From CAIWHR01 sp963830485 (GTDB lineage Bacteria; Pseudomonadota; Gammaproteobacteria; Burkholderiales; Casimicrobiaceae), in assembly GCA_963830485.1 (NCBI GenBank), contig CAWHNE010000010.1:12282-76281 (forward strand): a DNA stretch of 64,000 nucleotides, given 5' to 3'. Shown piece after piece: positions 28,647-37,901 of this stretch. The number at the start of each line of letters is the position of its first letter. Within the stretch, counting starts at the first letter, position 1. The translations under genes were made by a program, and so were the position numbers. The notes under the pieces are model-generated. The model saw only the letters and a program-made list of their open reading frames with translations. It did not search any database and had not been told where the DNA came from.

Positions 28647-29468
28647 GCCGGGCTGCGGGCGGCGCGCGCCGCGGCCGACCCAGATCATGCCGGCGGCGAT
28701 CGTCGCAAGCGCCGCGACATAGAAGACGATCTGCATGCCCGCCGGCTGCGCTTCGTAGCCGACGAGGCTGTGCAAGAGGATGCCGACGACTGACGTCTGT
28801 GGGAGCACCGTCGACGTGTCCCACAACGGCGTCGCAAGGCCGGGCAGGAGATCCGCCTGGATCAGAAAGCGCGCCGCCTGCGACGCCATGCCCGCGGCCA
28901 GGAACAGCACGAGCACGCCGGTGGCGGTGAAGAACCACCGCAGCGGGATTCGCAGGAGGCCCTTGTAGACGATCCAGCCGAGTGCGATCCCGGCCGCAAC
29001 GCCGGCCGCGCCGCCTGCGAGCATCGTCGTGGCCTCGCTGCCTTCGGACGCGGCGATCCCGTAGAGGAAAAGCACGGTCTCCGAGCCTTCGCGCAGCACT
29101 GCGAGCCCGACGACGACCAGCAGCACCGAGCACTCGCGGCGGCCGTCGCGGATCGCGTTGCCCACATTGCGCGCGTCTGCGGCGAGCGCCGCGCCGTGCG
29201 ACGACATCCACAGGTTGTGCCACGCGAGCATCACGACCGCGAGGCCGAGCACGGCGGCGTTGAAGAGCTCCTGCCCCGCGCCGCTCGCGAGCTCCGCAAT
29301 CCGCTCGGTGCCGAGCGCGACGACGCCGGCACCCGCGAGCCCCGCGATGACGCCGGCGGCGAGCCAACGGTTGCGCCCCGGCACGGCGCGCGTCGCCGCG
29401 GTGACGATGCCGACGATGAGGGCGGCCTCCAGGACCTCGCGGAAAACAATGACGGCCGTGGCGAACAT
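28644..29468 (-). CDS. FTR1-family high-affinity iron permease
   Basis: A 274-residue membrane protein. It has the family iron-binding motifs REVLEA (residues ~10-15) and REGSETVLFLYG (near 125), with seven predicted membrane segments (LLVVVGLAVL, FFTATGVLVLFLAAG, IVFYVAALATIAAGMIWVG). It would import ferric or ferrous iron together with the cupredoxin encoded 2 bases upstream on the same strand, as in EfeU/FTR1-type systems. The pair lies behind a Fur box. Its stop TAA (28644-28646) lies on the arm of the MITE-like element. Confidence 0.9.
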   Translation of the reverse strand: MFATAVIVFREVLEAALIVGIVTAATRAVPGRNRWLAAGVIAGLAGAGVVALGTERIAELASGAGQELFNAAVLGLAVVMLAWHNLWMSSHGAALAADARNVGNAIRDGRRECSVLLVVVGLAVLREGSETVLFLYGIAASEGSEATTMLAGGAAGVAAGIALGWIVYKGLLRIPLRWFFTATGVLVLFLAAGMASQAARFLIQADLLPGLATPLWDTSTVLPQTSVVGILLHSLVGYEAQPAGMQIVFYVAALATIAAGMIWVGRGARRPQPG

Positions 29469-29470
29469 GG

Positions 29471-29806
29471 CTACTTCGCGATGATCACGCCCTTCGCGGT
29501 CTTCTCGTTGTACTCGCCCACGAATGGGTAGCGCCCGGGCTTGAGCGGGCCGATATTGATGGTCGCCGTGGCCTTCCCCGCGATCACCTTCTCCCGGTTG
29601 AGCGAATGGCTTTCGAATTCCTCGGGTGTCGCGTCGCGGTTCTCGACAATGAGCTTGAGTTTCTTCCCCGCCGGAACCGTGAGCTCCGCGGGGTCGAACT
29701 TGTGGTCCTGGATCACGAGCTTGAACTCGTCGTCGGCCGCGAGCGCCGAAGAGGCCCCCGAAAGGGCGAACGCGAGGGCGACGACGAAGGGCAGGGCACG
29801 GCGCAT
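29471..29806 (-). CDS. Periplasmic cupredoxin-domain protein (iron-uptake partner)
   Basis: A 111-residue protein with a signal peptide ending SSALA. The mature part is a cupredoxin fold: FKLVIQDHKFDPAELTVPAG, LIVENRDATPEEFESHSLNR, and PGRYPFVGEYNEKTAKG at the end. It resembles the cupredoxin part of EfeO and the Cupredoxin_1 proteins encoded next to FTR1 permeases, where it binds or oxidises iron for the permease. It is the first gene of the pair. Confidence 0.85.
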   Translation of the reverse strand: MRRALPFVVALAFALSGASSALAADDEFKLVIQDHKFDPAELTVPAGKKLKLIVENRDATPEEFESHSLNREKVIAGKATATINIGPLKPGRYPFVGEYNEKTAKGVIIAK

Positions 29807-29835
29807 GGCGGCGGTTCCGGAAGTGGGTGGATTTG

Positions 29836-29856
29836 CAAATGATAATGATTCGCATT
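29836..29856 (-). promoter_or_regulatory. Fur box before the cupredoxin-FTR1 pair
   Basis: Read on the minus strand the site is TGCGAATCATTATCATTTGC, very close to the consensus core of Fur boxes (GATAATNATTATC-like repeats). It lies about 30 bases before the cupredoxin start, so iron-replete repression is expected. Confidence 0.8.
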
Positions 29857-29951
29857 CGTGATGACAAGACCCGCAGATGCCTTTTCGCGCCGCCCGCCGC
29901 AGGGCCAAGGCCGCCGCAGGATCGCGGGAGGCCCCGTCACCGGCCGGACAG

Positions 29952-31043
29952 TCACCGTCGGACGAGCGAGGCCGGATCGAATTCGAGCGCCTGGCGGCGA
30001 AGGTCGTGCTCGAGCATCCCGATGTTGTCGGCGCGGACCCGATGGCCTGCGCCGCAGGCTTCCGCGATCAGCCATTCGTTGATCGCCGGCGCGAAGTGGT
30101 AGAGGTCGGTGTAGCGGTCTAGGTCGTGGGTCACGTCTGCCGCGCCCTGCAGGTCGATCACCCGCACGTTGGGCAGGTCGCGGGTGGTCTCGAAGACCCA
30201 GCGCTTGAAGTCGAGAGAAATGTCGAGCTGCCCGCGCTGGACGAAGTCCGCCCACACGACGATCGAGTACGGCGGCCACACGAGGTCGAATTCCGTTCGC
30301 GGATGCGCCTCGATGAGCGGCAGCAGGTTCCGCCGGAAGCTCGCCTGCATGCCGGCGAGATCGCGCACGGGCTGCTGGAACTGCGCGTTGAGATCGCGCG
30401 GGTCGAGCCGTTTCACGACCTCGTCCCGCGCGAAGCGCTTCTCGTCGGCCCACCACCACGGCGCGTCGGCATCCGTGCGAAAGCGCTCGCTGCGGTCGCC
30501 GGTGACGATCCGCCACGATTTGACGAGGACGCCCCACGACAGGAGGTAGGGCAGGTCGTTCGCCGGGTTGCGGTCGTAGAAATAGGCGGGCAACGGGCCG
30601 GCGAGCGGATTGCGCTCTCCCGGCGCGCCGGAGAATGCGTTGAAGTCGAGGATCAGGATCGCGCGCGCGAGCGGCTTCGCGGCGAGCGCGGTCGACACGA
30701 TCAGCGCCTGCTCGCTCGCGGTCAGCGCCGGCATCGCGACGTTGAGCCCCGTGCCCCGGCACGCGCGTCCGATGCTGCTGTTCTTGGTGTTCTCGACGAT
30801 CGACGAGCCGGACAGGAGCGTGTCGTAAGAAGCGTTCTTCGCGAGGCCCGGCGCGATGTAGCGGTGAAGCGACGTGTAGAACCGCGGCGGATAGGACCCG
30901 GCGATTCTGTACTGCTGAAACGGATCGACCCAGACGTTGAAGCCGCCGATCGCCGTGAGGATCACGCCCGCGACGACGAGCGCCACGACGAACCAGCGGC
31001 GCGCGGCCGGCGCGGCATTCGTGGTCGACGCGAGGGCAGCCAT
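29952..31043 (-). CDS. SGNH-like acyltransferase/hydrolase partner of the MBOAT protein
   Basis: A 363-residue protein with one N-terminal membrane segment (WFVVALVVAGVILTAIGGF) and a periplasmic part. The SGNH-type pattern is seen as LLSGSSIVENTKNS (Ser block) and the distal DLYHFAPAINEWLI (Asp-x-x-His). Proteins of this build (AlgJ/AlgX-like) receive an acyl group from an MBOAT protein and put it on a polysaccharide or lipid. It lies 13 bases after the MBOAT gene on the same strand. The acceptor is unknown; no polysaccharide genes are near. Confidence 0.75.
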   Translation of the reverse strand: MAALASTTNAAPAARRWFVVALVVAGVILTAIGGFNVWVDPFQQYRIAGSYPPRFYTSLHRYIAPGLAKNASYDTLLSGSSIVENTKNSSIGRACRGTGLNVAMPALTASEQALIVSTALAAKPLARAILILDFNAFSGAPGERNPLAGPLPAYFYDRNPANDLPYLLSWGVLVKSWRIVTGDRSERFRTDADAPWWWADEKRFARDEVVKRLDPRDLNAQFQQPVRDLAGMQASFRRNLLPLIEAHPRTEFDLVWPPYSIVVWADFVQRGQLDISLDFKRWVFETTRDLPNVRVIDLQGAADVTHDLDRYTDLYHFAPAINEWLIAEACGAGHRVRADNIGMLEHDLRRQALEFDPASLVRR

Positions 31044-31056
31044 CGTCGAAACGGCG

Positions 31057-32475
31057 TCAGAAATTGAAATAGAGGAACGGCGTCACACGGGCGAGCTGCA
31101 GCACGCACAAGGGGAGCGCGAGCGCGACGAAGACACCGTTGCCGACGGTCGGCCGGAACGACTGCGCGAGCGCGTTCGAGTTGGCGCGGCGAAAGACGAC
31201 CAGAAGTCCGATGGCGGGCGGGAGAAACGCCCAGGCGGGCGGGACGGCGAGCGCGGCCGCGACCCGGGAGGCCGTGTCGCCGAGCCACGCGAGCGTCGGT
31301 AGCGCGGGTGCCGGATTCCCGCCCGCCATCGCGTACAGCATCGCGAGCGCGCCCTCGAGCGAGGTCGCACGGAAGAACACCCAGCTCACCATCACGAACA
31401 GGAACGTTAGCGCCCACGCGAGCGCGCGGGGCAGCGGGACGCCGACCTTGCCCCACGCGCGGCAGACGATCATCGCGACGCCGTGCAGGAGCCCCCACAG
31501 CACGAACGTCCATGCCGCGCCGTGCCAGAGCCCGCCCAGCAGAAACGTGGCGAGGATGTTCGCGGCCGTCTGAAGCTCGCCGCTCCGATTGCCGCCGAGC
31601 GGGATGTAGAGGTACTCGCGCAGGAAGCGCGACAGCGTGATGTGCCAGCGGTGCCAGAACTCGCGGATGTCGGTCGCGCGGTAGGGCGAATCGAAGTTGA
31701 TCGGCATCCGGATGTTGAACATCCGCGCGGCGCCGAGCGCCATGTCGGTGTAGCCGGAGAAGTCGAAGTAGATCTGCATGGTGTACGCGAGGACCGCTGT
31801 CCACGCGGCGGGCGCGGCGAGCGTCGCGGGCGCCGCGAACCCCGCGTCGGCAATCGGCGCGAAGGTGTCGGCGATCAGCACCTTCTTCACGAGGCCGATC
31901 GCGAGCAGGAAGAGCCCGGCTGCAAGGTTGTCCCACTGCGGGCGCTTGTTCGTCGCTTCGGCGAACTGCGGCATCATCTCGCTGTGGTGCAGGATCGGGC
32001 CCGCGAGCAGATGCGGGAAAAAGGTCACGAACAGCGCGTAGTTGACGAACACAGGCTCCTGCGCCTTGCGGCGATGGACGTCGACCAGGTACGCGATCTG
32101 CGTGAACGTGAAGAAGCTGATGCCGAGTGGAAGCGCGAGGTGCAGGAGGTGAGGCATGTCGCCCGCGACGCGCGCGGCGTTCGCGAGGAAGAAGTCGGCG
32201 TACTTGAACACGCCCAACAATGCGAGGTTCGAAGCGACGCCGAATGCGAGCATCCGGCCGCTCGCACCCCGGCGCAACGCGGCCGCGATCGCGAAGTTGA
32301 ATGCAATGCTGCCGGCGATGAGCGGCAGGTGCCACGGATTCCACCACCCGTAGAAGAAGAGCGACGCGAGCGTAAGCCACGCCTGCGCGGCGAGCGGGCG
32401 CCGGCCGAGCAGGAAGAAGACGACGAGCGTCCCCGGCAGGAACCAGAGGAGGTACTCGTAGCTGTTGAACAGCAT
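31057..32475 (-). CDS. MBOAT-family membrane O-acyltransferase (AlgI-like)
   Basis: A 472-residue polytopic protein. Conserved pieces: FGVASNLALLGVFKYADFFL, PLGISFFTFTQIAYLVDVHR, FFPHLLAGPILHH, QIYFDFSGYTDMALG, REFWHRWHITLSRFLREYLY, and the catalytic-His motif GGLWHGAAWTFVLWG. It is AlgI-like in length and order. It probably passes an acyl group across the inner membrane to the SGNH protein. ATG 32475 begins MLFNSYEYLLWFLPG, the usual family start. It is divergent from the exosortase gene across 167 bases of likely shared promoter. Confidence 0.92.
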   Translation of the reverse strand: MLFNSYEYLLWFLPGTLVVFFLLGRRPLAAQAWLTLASLFFYGWWNPWHLPLIAGSIAFNFAIAAALRRGASGRMLAFGVASNLALLGVFKYADFFLANAARVAGDMPHLLHLALPLGISFFTFTQIAYLVDVHRRKAQEPVFVNYALFVTFFPHLLAGPILHHSEMMPQFAEATNKRPQWDNLAAGLFLLAIGLVKKVLIADTFAPIADAGFAAPATLAAPAAWTAVLAYTMQIYFDFSGYTDMALGAARMFNIRMPINFDSPYRATDIREFWHRWHITLSRFLREYLYIPLGGNRSGELQTAANILATFLLGGLWHGAAWTFVLWGLLHGVAMIVCRAWGKVGVPLPRALAWALTFLFVMVSWVFFRATSLEGALAMLYAMAGGNPAPALPTLAWLGDTASRVAAALAVPPAWAFLPPAIGLLVVFRRANSNALAQSFRPTVGNGVFVALALPLCVLQLARVTPFLYFNF

Positions 32476-32642
32476 CGCGGGGTCGTCAGGGAACAGACCG
32501 CGTTCGACCTTCGTCGGCGCGGCGGGCGCGCGTCCCGGACCCGCGGGGTCTGTGGCGCGTATGGTAACCCGCCGCCGCGCGCGGACCCGCGCGGCGGCGC
32601 GGTGCGCCGGCCGCACGCGAAACTGCCGTAAAATCGACGATC

Positions 32643-33143
32643 GTGGTCCGCTTCTTCGTCCTCTTTCTCGTCCTGCAGGCCGTGCTCTTCGGGGCCGAGC
32701 TGACGCCGTGGGTGCAGGACCACTTCGTCGTGCCGTGGACCAACACGCTCGCGGCGATCAGCGCCGGGCTGGTGACACTGTTCGATCCGAGCGTCATTGC
32801 GACGGGCAAGGTCCTGCAGAGCAAGGTGAACGGCTTCGCCGTCTCGATCGAGTCGGGCTGCAACGGCGTCGAGGCGACGATCGTGCTCATCGCCGCGATC
32901 CTCGCGTTCCCCGCGCCGTGGAAGCGGCGCTTCGTCGGCCTCGCTGTCGGCGTCGTCGCGGTCCAGGGGCTCAACATCATCCGCGTGATCAGCCTGTTCT
33001 ACCTGGGGCAGTGGAACCTCGACGTGTTCGAATGGGCGCATCTCTACGTCTGGCAGGCGCTGATCATGCTCGACGTCCTCATCGTCTGGCTGATCTGGGT
33101 GCGCACGCTCCCCGCGGGCCGCGCGGCGGCGGCGCCCGCGTGA
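32643..33143 (+). CDS. xrtH: Exosortase H (XrtH)
   Basis: A 166-residue membrane protein. The exosortase catalytic residues are visible: Cys in ESGCNGVEATIV, Arg in NIIRVISLFYLG and His in EWAHLYVWQALIMLDVL. The short length and motif spacing match exosortase H, which recognises IPTLxxWG-type C-terminal sorting signals in betaproteobacteria. The start is GTG 32643. It cleaves and anchors exported proteins at the cell envelope. A partner gene follows after 19 bases. Confidence 0.9.
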   Translation: MVRFFVLFLVLQAVLFGAELTPWVQDHFVVPWTNTLAAISAGLVTLFDPSVIATGKVLQSKVNGFAVSIESGCNGVEATIVLIAAILAFPAPWKRRFVGLAVGVVAVQGLNIIRVISLFYLGQWNLDVFEWAHLYVWQALIMLDVLIVWLIWVRTLPAGRAAAAPA

Positions 33144-33162
33144 ACAGGCCCTGAGAAACCTG

Positions 33163-33765
33163 ATGCGCACGCCGCTCGGCCGCTTCGTGCTGAAGGTGCT
33201 CGCGTGGCTGCCCGCCGCGTTCGTCGTCTGGTACTTCGGCGCGCCGCTCTTGCTGTGGCCGGTGAAGGTGCTGCTCGCGCTCGTCGCGCGCGCGGGGTTG
33301 CCCGACATCGTCACCGCGGTCGAGCAGAACGCCGCGATCTTCACGTTCGCGACGACGCTGAAGCCCGGCGTGGCGCTCGGCACGACCGCGCACATCACCG
33401 TCGATGTCGACGGTCTGCTCTACGCGTTCGGGATGCCGCTCTACGCGGCGCTCGTCATCGCGGCGCGCGAGCCCGGCTGGCCGCGGAAGCTCGCGCTCGG
33501 CTACGCGGTGCAGCTGCCATTCGTCGGGTGGGGCGCGCTCGCCGACTTCCTGAAGAACATCGCGATCACGTCCGGCCCGCTCGTCGCTTCGCAGGTCGGG
33601 TTCGTCGCGTGGCAGCGCGAGGCGATCGCCTTCGCCTTCCAGTTCGGATCGCTGATCCTCCCGACCGTCGTCCCCGCCGTCACGTGGGTGCTCACGCACC
33701 GGGCGTTCCTGGAACGCCTGCGGGATCGGCCGGACGCGCCCGGCGTTCCTATACGCCCGCGCTGA
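33163..33765 (+). CDS. Exosortase H-associated membrane protein
   Basis: A 200-residue protein with several membrane segments (VLAWLPAAFVVWYFGAPLLL; FGSLILPTVVPAVTWVLTH) and a soluble loop (TLKPGVALGTTAHITVDVDG). It matches the family that always follows xrtH. Its role in XrtH sorting is unproven. The last 17 bases overlap the convergent ACT-domain gene. Confidence 0.82.
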   Translation: MRTPLGRFVLKVLAWLPAAFVVWYFGAPLLLWPVKVLLALVARAGLPDIVTAVEQNAAIFTFATTLKPGVALGTTAHITVDVDGLLYAFGMPLYAALVIAAREPGWPRKLALGYAVQLPFVGWGALADFLKNIAITSGPLVASQVGFVAWQREAIAFAFQFGSLILPTVVPAVTWVLTHRAFLERLRDRPDAPGVPIRPR

Positions 33766-34156
33766 CCGAGTGTCCTGCCGCCTCCAGCGCGGCGATCGCC
33801 GCGTGGCTCTGCGCCACCGGAATCAGCAGATAGTCCGTGTCGTAGGTCGCCACTGCGAACACCGACACGCGCGCCGTCGCGAGCGGACCGGTCACGCTCG
33901 CGAGAATCCCCGTCTGATCGAGCGGCAGCGGACCTTCGAAGCGGAGCAGCCGCCAGCCGCGGCTCGCCGCAACCTCGGGCGGCACGGTGGCCTCCGCGCA
34001 GACGATCGAAAGCTCGTCGCCGGTCCGCGTCATCGACCACCAGGCGCTGGCCGTAGCCCACGCCGGGGGCGCTTCGCTCGGCCCGAGCCTGCAGATCGCC
34101 ATCGGCTCGTCCATCAGCACGAGCCGCAGCCGGCGCGGGTGCGCCCGCATCATCAT
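33749..34156 (-). CDS. ACT-domain protein
   Basis: A 135-residue protein. It has an ACT-like fold, seen as WRLLRFEGPLPLDQTGILAS and LATARVSVFAVATYDTDYLL near the C-terminus, of the type found in CASTOR/ACT_7 proteins. Such domains bind amino acids. It starts MMMRAHPRR inside the stop region of the upstream acyl-CoA synthetase (ATGATGATGA), so the two are translationally coupled; a start at the later Met (MDEPMAICRL) is also possible. Its partner is unknown. Confidence 0.75.
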   Translation of the reverse strand: MMMRAHPRRLRLVLMDEPMAICRLGPSEAPPAWATASAWWSMTRTGDELSIVCAEATVPPEVAASRGWRLLRFEGPLPLDQTGILASVTGPLATARVSVFAVATYDTDYLLIPVAQSHAAIAALEAAGHSVSAGV

Positions 34157-35809
34157 CGCTTGCCGGTCTCCTTGCGCTCCCGCTCGCGCTCGCGCAGCAC
34201 GCGTCGCTGCACTTTGCCGGTCGTCGTCATCGGCAGCGCATCGATGAACTCGATCTCCTTCGGGTACTCGTAGGGCGCGAGGAACTTGCGCACGTGCTGC
34301 CGGATGTCCTCCTCGAGCGCCGGGCTCGGCGTGGCACCCTGCGCCAGCACGATGAACGCCTTGACGACGTTGCCGCGGGTTTCGTCCGGCGATGGGACCA
34401 CCGCTGCGTTGGCGACGGCCGGATGGCGGACGAGACAGTTCTCGATCTCCGAGGGCCCGATCCGGTAGCCGGCAGCCTTGAACATGTCGTCGGCGCGTCC
34501 CTGGTACCAGAGGTAGCCGTCGGCATCGCGCTTGGCGAGATCGCCGGTCCGGCACCAGTCGCCGGTGAATTTCCTCGCCGTGCCCTCGGGATTGCCGAAG
34601 TACTCGAGGAAGAACACGGGGTCACGCGTGCCGTCCGGCGCGACGCGGTTCACCGCGACTTCGCCGATCTCGCCGTCGGAGACTGCTTGGCCTTCGTCGT
34701 CGATGACCGCGATCCGGTGGCCCGGGTAGGGGCGCCCCATCGATCCCGGCTTCGCCGGCCACAGCTCGTGCGAGTTGCCGACGATGTAGTTCATTTCCGT
34801 CTGGCCGAACATCTCGTTGATCGTGACGCCGAGCGCCTGCTGCGCCCATTCGAACACCGCGGTGCCGACCGCCTCGCCGGCGCTCATGATCGTGCGCAGG
34901 TCGATGTCGAAGCGTTCCTTCGGCCGCGGGAACGCCTTCATCATGAGCTTGAGGGCGGTCGGAAAGAGGAACGTGTTGCGGATCCCGTACTTCTCGATCA
35001 GCGCGAACGCACGCTCCGGGTCGAAGCGGCCGCGGTAGCCGACGATCGGCTGGCCGAAATACAAGGTCGGCAGCAGGGCGTCCATGAGGCCGCCCGTCCA
35101 CGCCCAGTCGGCCGGCGACCAGAAGAGATCGCCCGCCCGCGGGTAGCCGTCGTGCGAATGGACGAAGCCCGGCAGGTTGCCGATCAGGCACTGCTGGGGC
35201 ATGAGCGCGCCCTTGGGTGGCCCGGTCGTGCCGCTCGTGTAGACGAGATACGCGGGATCCGTCGCCGCGCAGGTCGGGTCCGGCGAAGTGCGGCGATCCG
35301 CGCGCGAGCAGCGTTTCCCACGGCGTGACGCCAGTCTCGCGCGCGCCGGCGACGCCGACGACGTGCGCGACCCCCGGGCAGCGCTCGCGGATCGCGGCGA
35401 CGGCCGGCAGCGACTGCGGATCGACGATGACGACCTTCGCTTGCGAATGTTGCAGCCGGTATTCGAGCGCCTCCGGACCGAACAGGAACGAGAGCGGAAC
35501 GGCGACCGCGCCCAGTTGGTTGATCGCGATGTGCGCGACGGCGGTCTCCGGCCGCTGCGGGAGGATCAGCGCGACCTTGTCGCCGCGCGCAACGCCGAGC
35601 GCCGCGAGCGCGTTCGACAGCCGATTCGCCTGCTGACCAAGATCCCAGAAGGTGAACGCGCCCGTCGCGCCTTCCTCGTCCTCCCAGTAGAGCGCGAAGC
35701 GCGCGCGGTCGGCCGCCCAGCGGCCGCAGCATGCGTGCGCGATGGAGAAGCGCGCGGGCACCTCCCACCGATACGCCCGGTGGATCTCCGCGTAGCGGTC
35801 GGCGCTCAT
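34153..35809 (-). CDS. Acyl-CoA (acetyl-CoA-like) synthetase (one frameshift)
   Basis: About 550 residues. Motifs of the AMP-binding family: the P-loop SGTTGPPKG, split by a slip near 35215-35270, SMGRPYPGHRIAVIDD, FTGDWCRTGDLAKRD with YQGRADDMFKAAGYRIGPSE, and the end PMTTTGKVQRRVLRERER with the acetylatable Lys. The build is closest to the medium-chain/ACSM-like acyl-CoA synthetases. It activates a carboxylic acid with ATP and CoA in the cytoplasm; the substrate is not readable. ATG 35809 gives MSADRYAEIHRAYRWEVPAR. Confidence 0.88.
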
Positions 35810-35819
35810 GCGATGGGCA

Positions 35820-37496
35820 TCAGGCGCGGGCGACGTGCTCGAACGGCTCGACCGAGGTCCACACCCACTCCGGCTGCTGCTCGAGCAGCCGGCCGAGCCG
35901 GATCGCATGCGTCGTACGCGGCGTCTGCAGCTTGAAGCGCTTGGCAGGCTGGTACTCGATCGCGGGCATGATCAGCGACTGTACCGCGGGATCGGTCTCG
36001 CGCTTGCGCAGCGACAGATAGAGCCCCTGGAAGACGCGGCCGTTGACCGTCGTCGCGTCGCCCTCGACCGCATAGTCGGCCTCCTGCGGCTTGCGCTGCT
36101 CGATCAGGTCGACGCATGAAAGCGCGTTCGCGATGACCTGCAGCCCGATCTCCGCGCGGTCCGAGGTGAGCCGGCGCATCCGCCGGACGATCCCGAGCGC
36201 CCAGACGTGCTGCCCGTGCGGGCGCAGCGCGGCGAGCGTGCCGAGCGTGACCGAGTTCGCGACGCTCATCGGCGCGAGCAGCCGGAACCCCGTCTGGCTC
36301 ACGTCCTTCACTTCCCAAGGTCCGCCCGGCGCCGCATAGCTGGCGAGCCGGCGCTGCGCCTGCTCGAGCCGGCGGTCCACTTCGTTGCGCGCGCGACCGA
36401 AGACGGCGAGCTCCATCGTGCCCCCAAAGCTCTTGCCCGAATCAAGCGCCGGGGTGGGCACTCGCTCCTCCTCGCGCAGGAAGCCGGAGATCTTGGCGAA
36501 CCCGACGATCGCGTCGACGATGCCCGCCGCCGACGTGCGCTCGCCGCGGCGGGCGAACGGCTTGAACTCCGGATCGACCTGCGATGCAAGTTTGGTGACG
36601 AGCGCGAGTTGCTCGCTCCTGCGCGCGGTCTTTTCCGACAGCGGCTGACCCTTGATCTTCTGCTCGAGCACTGCGACGTTCTGCAGCAGCAGCGCGTGCA
36701 GCGGGCGCGTGTCGAGGAACAGCACGCGGCCCTCGAGCGGCGCAGGGGAGCGCCGGCGCAGGCCGGTTCGGCTGCCGAGGTCCACGTAGAACGACGTGAC
36801 CGACGACGGCTCGAGTGTGAGCCGCAGCGGGTGGCACCATTCGTCGAGATGCGTCGCCACCCAGTCGACGTGCTTCGGCGTCATGTTGCCGGAGTTGATG
36901 AGCTGCAGGATCAGCGCGACCAGGTATTCGTGCTCGACGGTCGTCGTTTCGCCCTCGGCGTCGACGACGATGTGCCGGCGCTCGATCTGGCGCGAGCACG
37001 CCAGCGTGAAGAGCGCGTGCAGCTCGGCCCACTTGGCCGGGATCCACTGCTCGTAGCGATAGAGCCGGATCCGGGCATCGAGGCCCAGGTGCTGGATCTG
37101 CCGCGCGAGGAGCTCGGGCAGGAGCCCCTGCCACTTGTTGCTCTGCGCGTGCGCGGAGACCTCGCGCTCGAACGCCGCGTAGCATGCGAGGAAGCCCTGC
37201 GTCAGGTCGAACAGTGACTGCCAGAGCTGGCTCTCGATCCGCGACGAACGGCTCGCGTGCTCGAGGTACTGCGCGACGAGTGTCCTGCGCAGGCTTCGCG
37301 TCTCGAGATCGACGCGGAACACCGCTTCGAGGCCCTGCGGCGTGCGGCGGGCGTTGCCCTCGGCAAGGCGCGCGAGCTCGCCCTGCACGTCGTGCTGGAT
37401 CGCGACGGGATCGCTACCCGGCAGCGACGCGTACCAGCGCTCCGCCGCCCGGGCGTCCGCCAGGGGATCCTTGTTGTCCTTGCCGATGCCGAACAT
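35820..37496 (-). CDS. Hypothetical protein with PilZ-like segment
   Basis: A 558-residue protein. The first ~390 residues are mostly helical (VAQYLEHASRSSRIESQLWQ; YLVALILQLINSGNMTPKHV). From ~393 a short segment WEVKDVSQTGFRLLAP resembles the D-x-S-x-x-G strand of PilZ domains, which bind cyclic di-GMP, but the upstream RxxxR motif is not obvious. The last part is LGIVRRMRRLTSDRAEIGLQ. ATG 37496 (MFGIGKDNKDPLADARAAER) was chosen because the conserved part begins there; a longer frame is open upstream. I do not recognise a function. Confidence 0.6.
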   Translation of the reverse strand: MFGIGKDNKDPLADARAAERWYASLPGSDPVAIQHDVQGELARLAEGNARRTPQGLEAVFRVDLETRSLRRTLVAQYLEHASRSSRIESQLWQSLFDLTQGFLACYAAFEREVSAHAQSNKWQGLLPELLARQIQHLGLDARIRLYRYEQWIPAKWAELHALFTLACSRQIERRHIVVDAEGETTTVEHEYLVALILQLINSGNMTPKHVDWVATHLDEWCHPLRLTLEPSSVTSFYVDLGSRTGLRRRSPAPLEGRVLFLDTRPLHALLLQNVAVLEQKIKGQPLSEKTARRSEQLALVTKLASQVDPEFKPFARRGERTSAAGIVDAIVGFAKISGFLREEERVPTPALDSGKSFGGTMELAVFGRARNEVDRRLEQAQRRLASYAAPGGPWEVKDVSQTGFRLLAPMSVANSVTLGTLAALRPHGQHVWALGIVRRMRRLTSDRAEIGLQVIANALSCVDLIEQRKPQEADYAVEGDATTVNGRVFQGLYLSLRKRETDPAVQSLIMPAIEYQPAKRFKLQTPRTTHAIRLGRLLEQQPEWVWTSVEPFEHVARA

Positions 37497-37901
37497 CCGC
37501 TGTGGGATCCGTGAATGCGCCTTGGCGGCACTTCGCATGAATCGAGCCAGGCGCTCTGCGGCGCACCTCGCGCCGCGGAAAGAAGCATCCTGGCCCGCGC
37601 GAGGTCGCAACTCCGGCGCCGCGCGCAAGAAACCGTTGCGAATTCCGGTGGTTGCGATGACCGCCGCGCGAGGCACGATCATCGCCCAAAGACCCGAGCC
37701 GGGCAATAGGCCGCCGCAGCTGCTGGCACGCATCGTGCATGGTACCGACCGTGCTGCACAGAATACCGGTTCGCGCGGCGTGCCAAACCGGCGGCGCCAA
37801 GCGATCCCACGATGTGCAGCCCCGGTGGCCGGGCCTCGGCTATACTTGTGCAGCACAGAATGCACACGAAAACTGACGAACAGCGTAAGGAAACGACAGC
37901 G
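37497..37901. other. Divergent gap before the MerR-family gene
   Basis: A 405-base non-coding gap between the PilZ-like gene (minus) and the MerR-family gene (plus). The plus-side promoter and repeated sites at 37751-37865 are listed separately; 37497-37750 shows nothing else that I recognise. Confidence 0.4.
37751..37865 (+). promoter_or_regulatory. Promoter and repeated sites before the MerR-family gene
   Basis: A -10-like TATACT at 37841-37846 is followed at once by GTGCAGCACAGAATGCAC (37848-37865). The same core, GTGCWGCACAGAAT, occurs at 37751-37764. The core has an imperfect palindrome (GTGCTGCAC / GTGCAGCAC). A repressor bound on the copy overlapping the start would block transcription, so autorepression by the downstream MerR protein is plausible. 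Confidence 0.5.
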
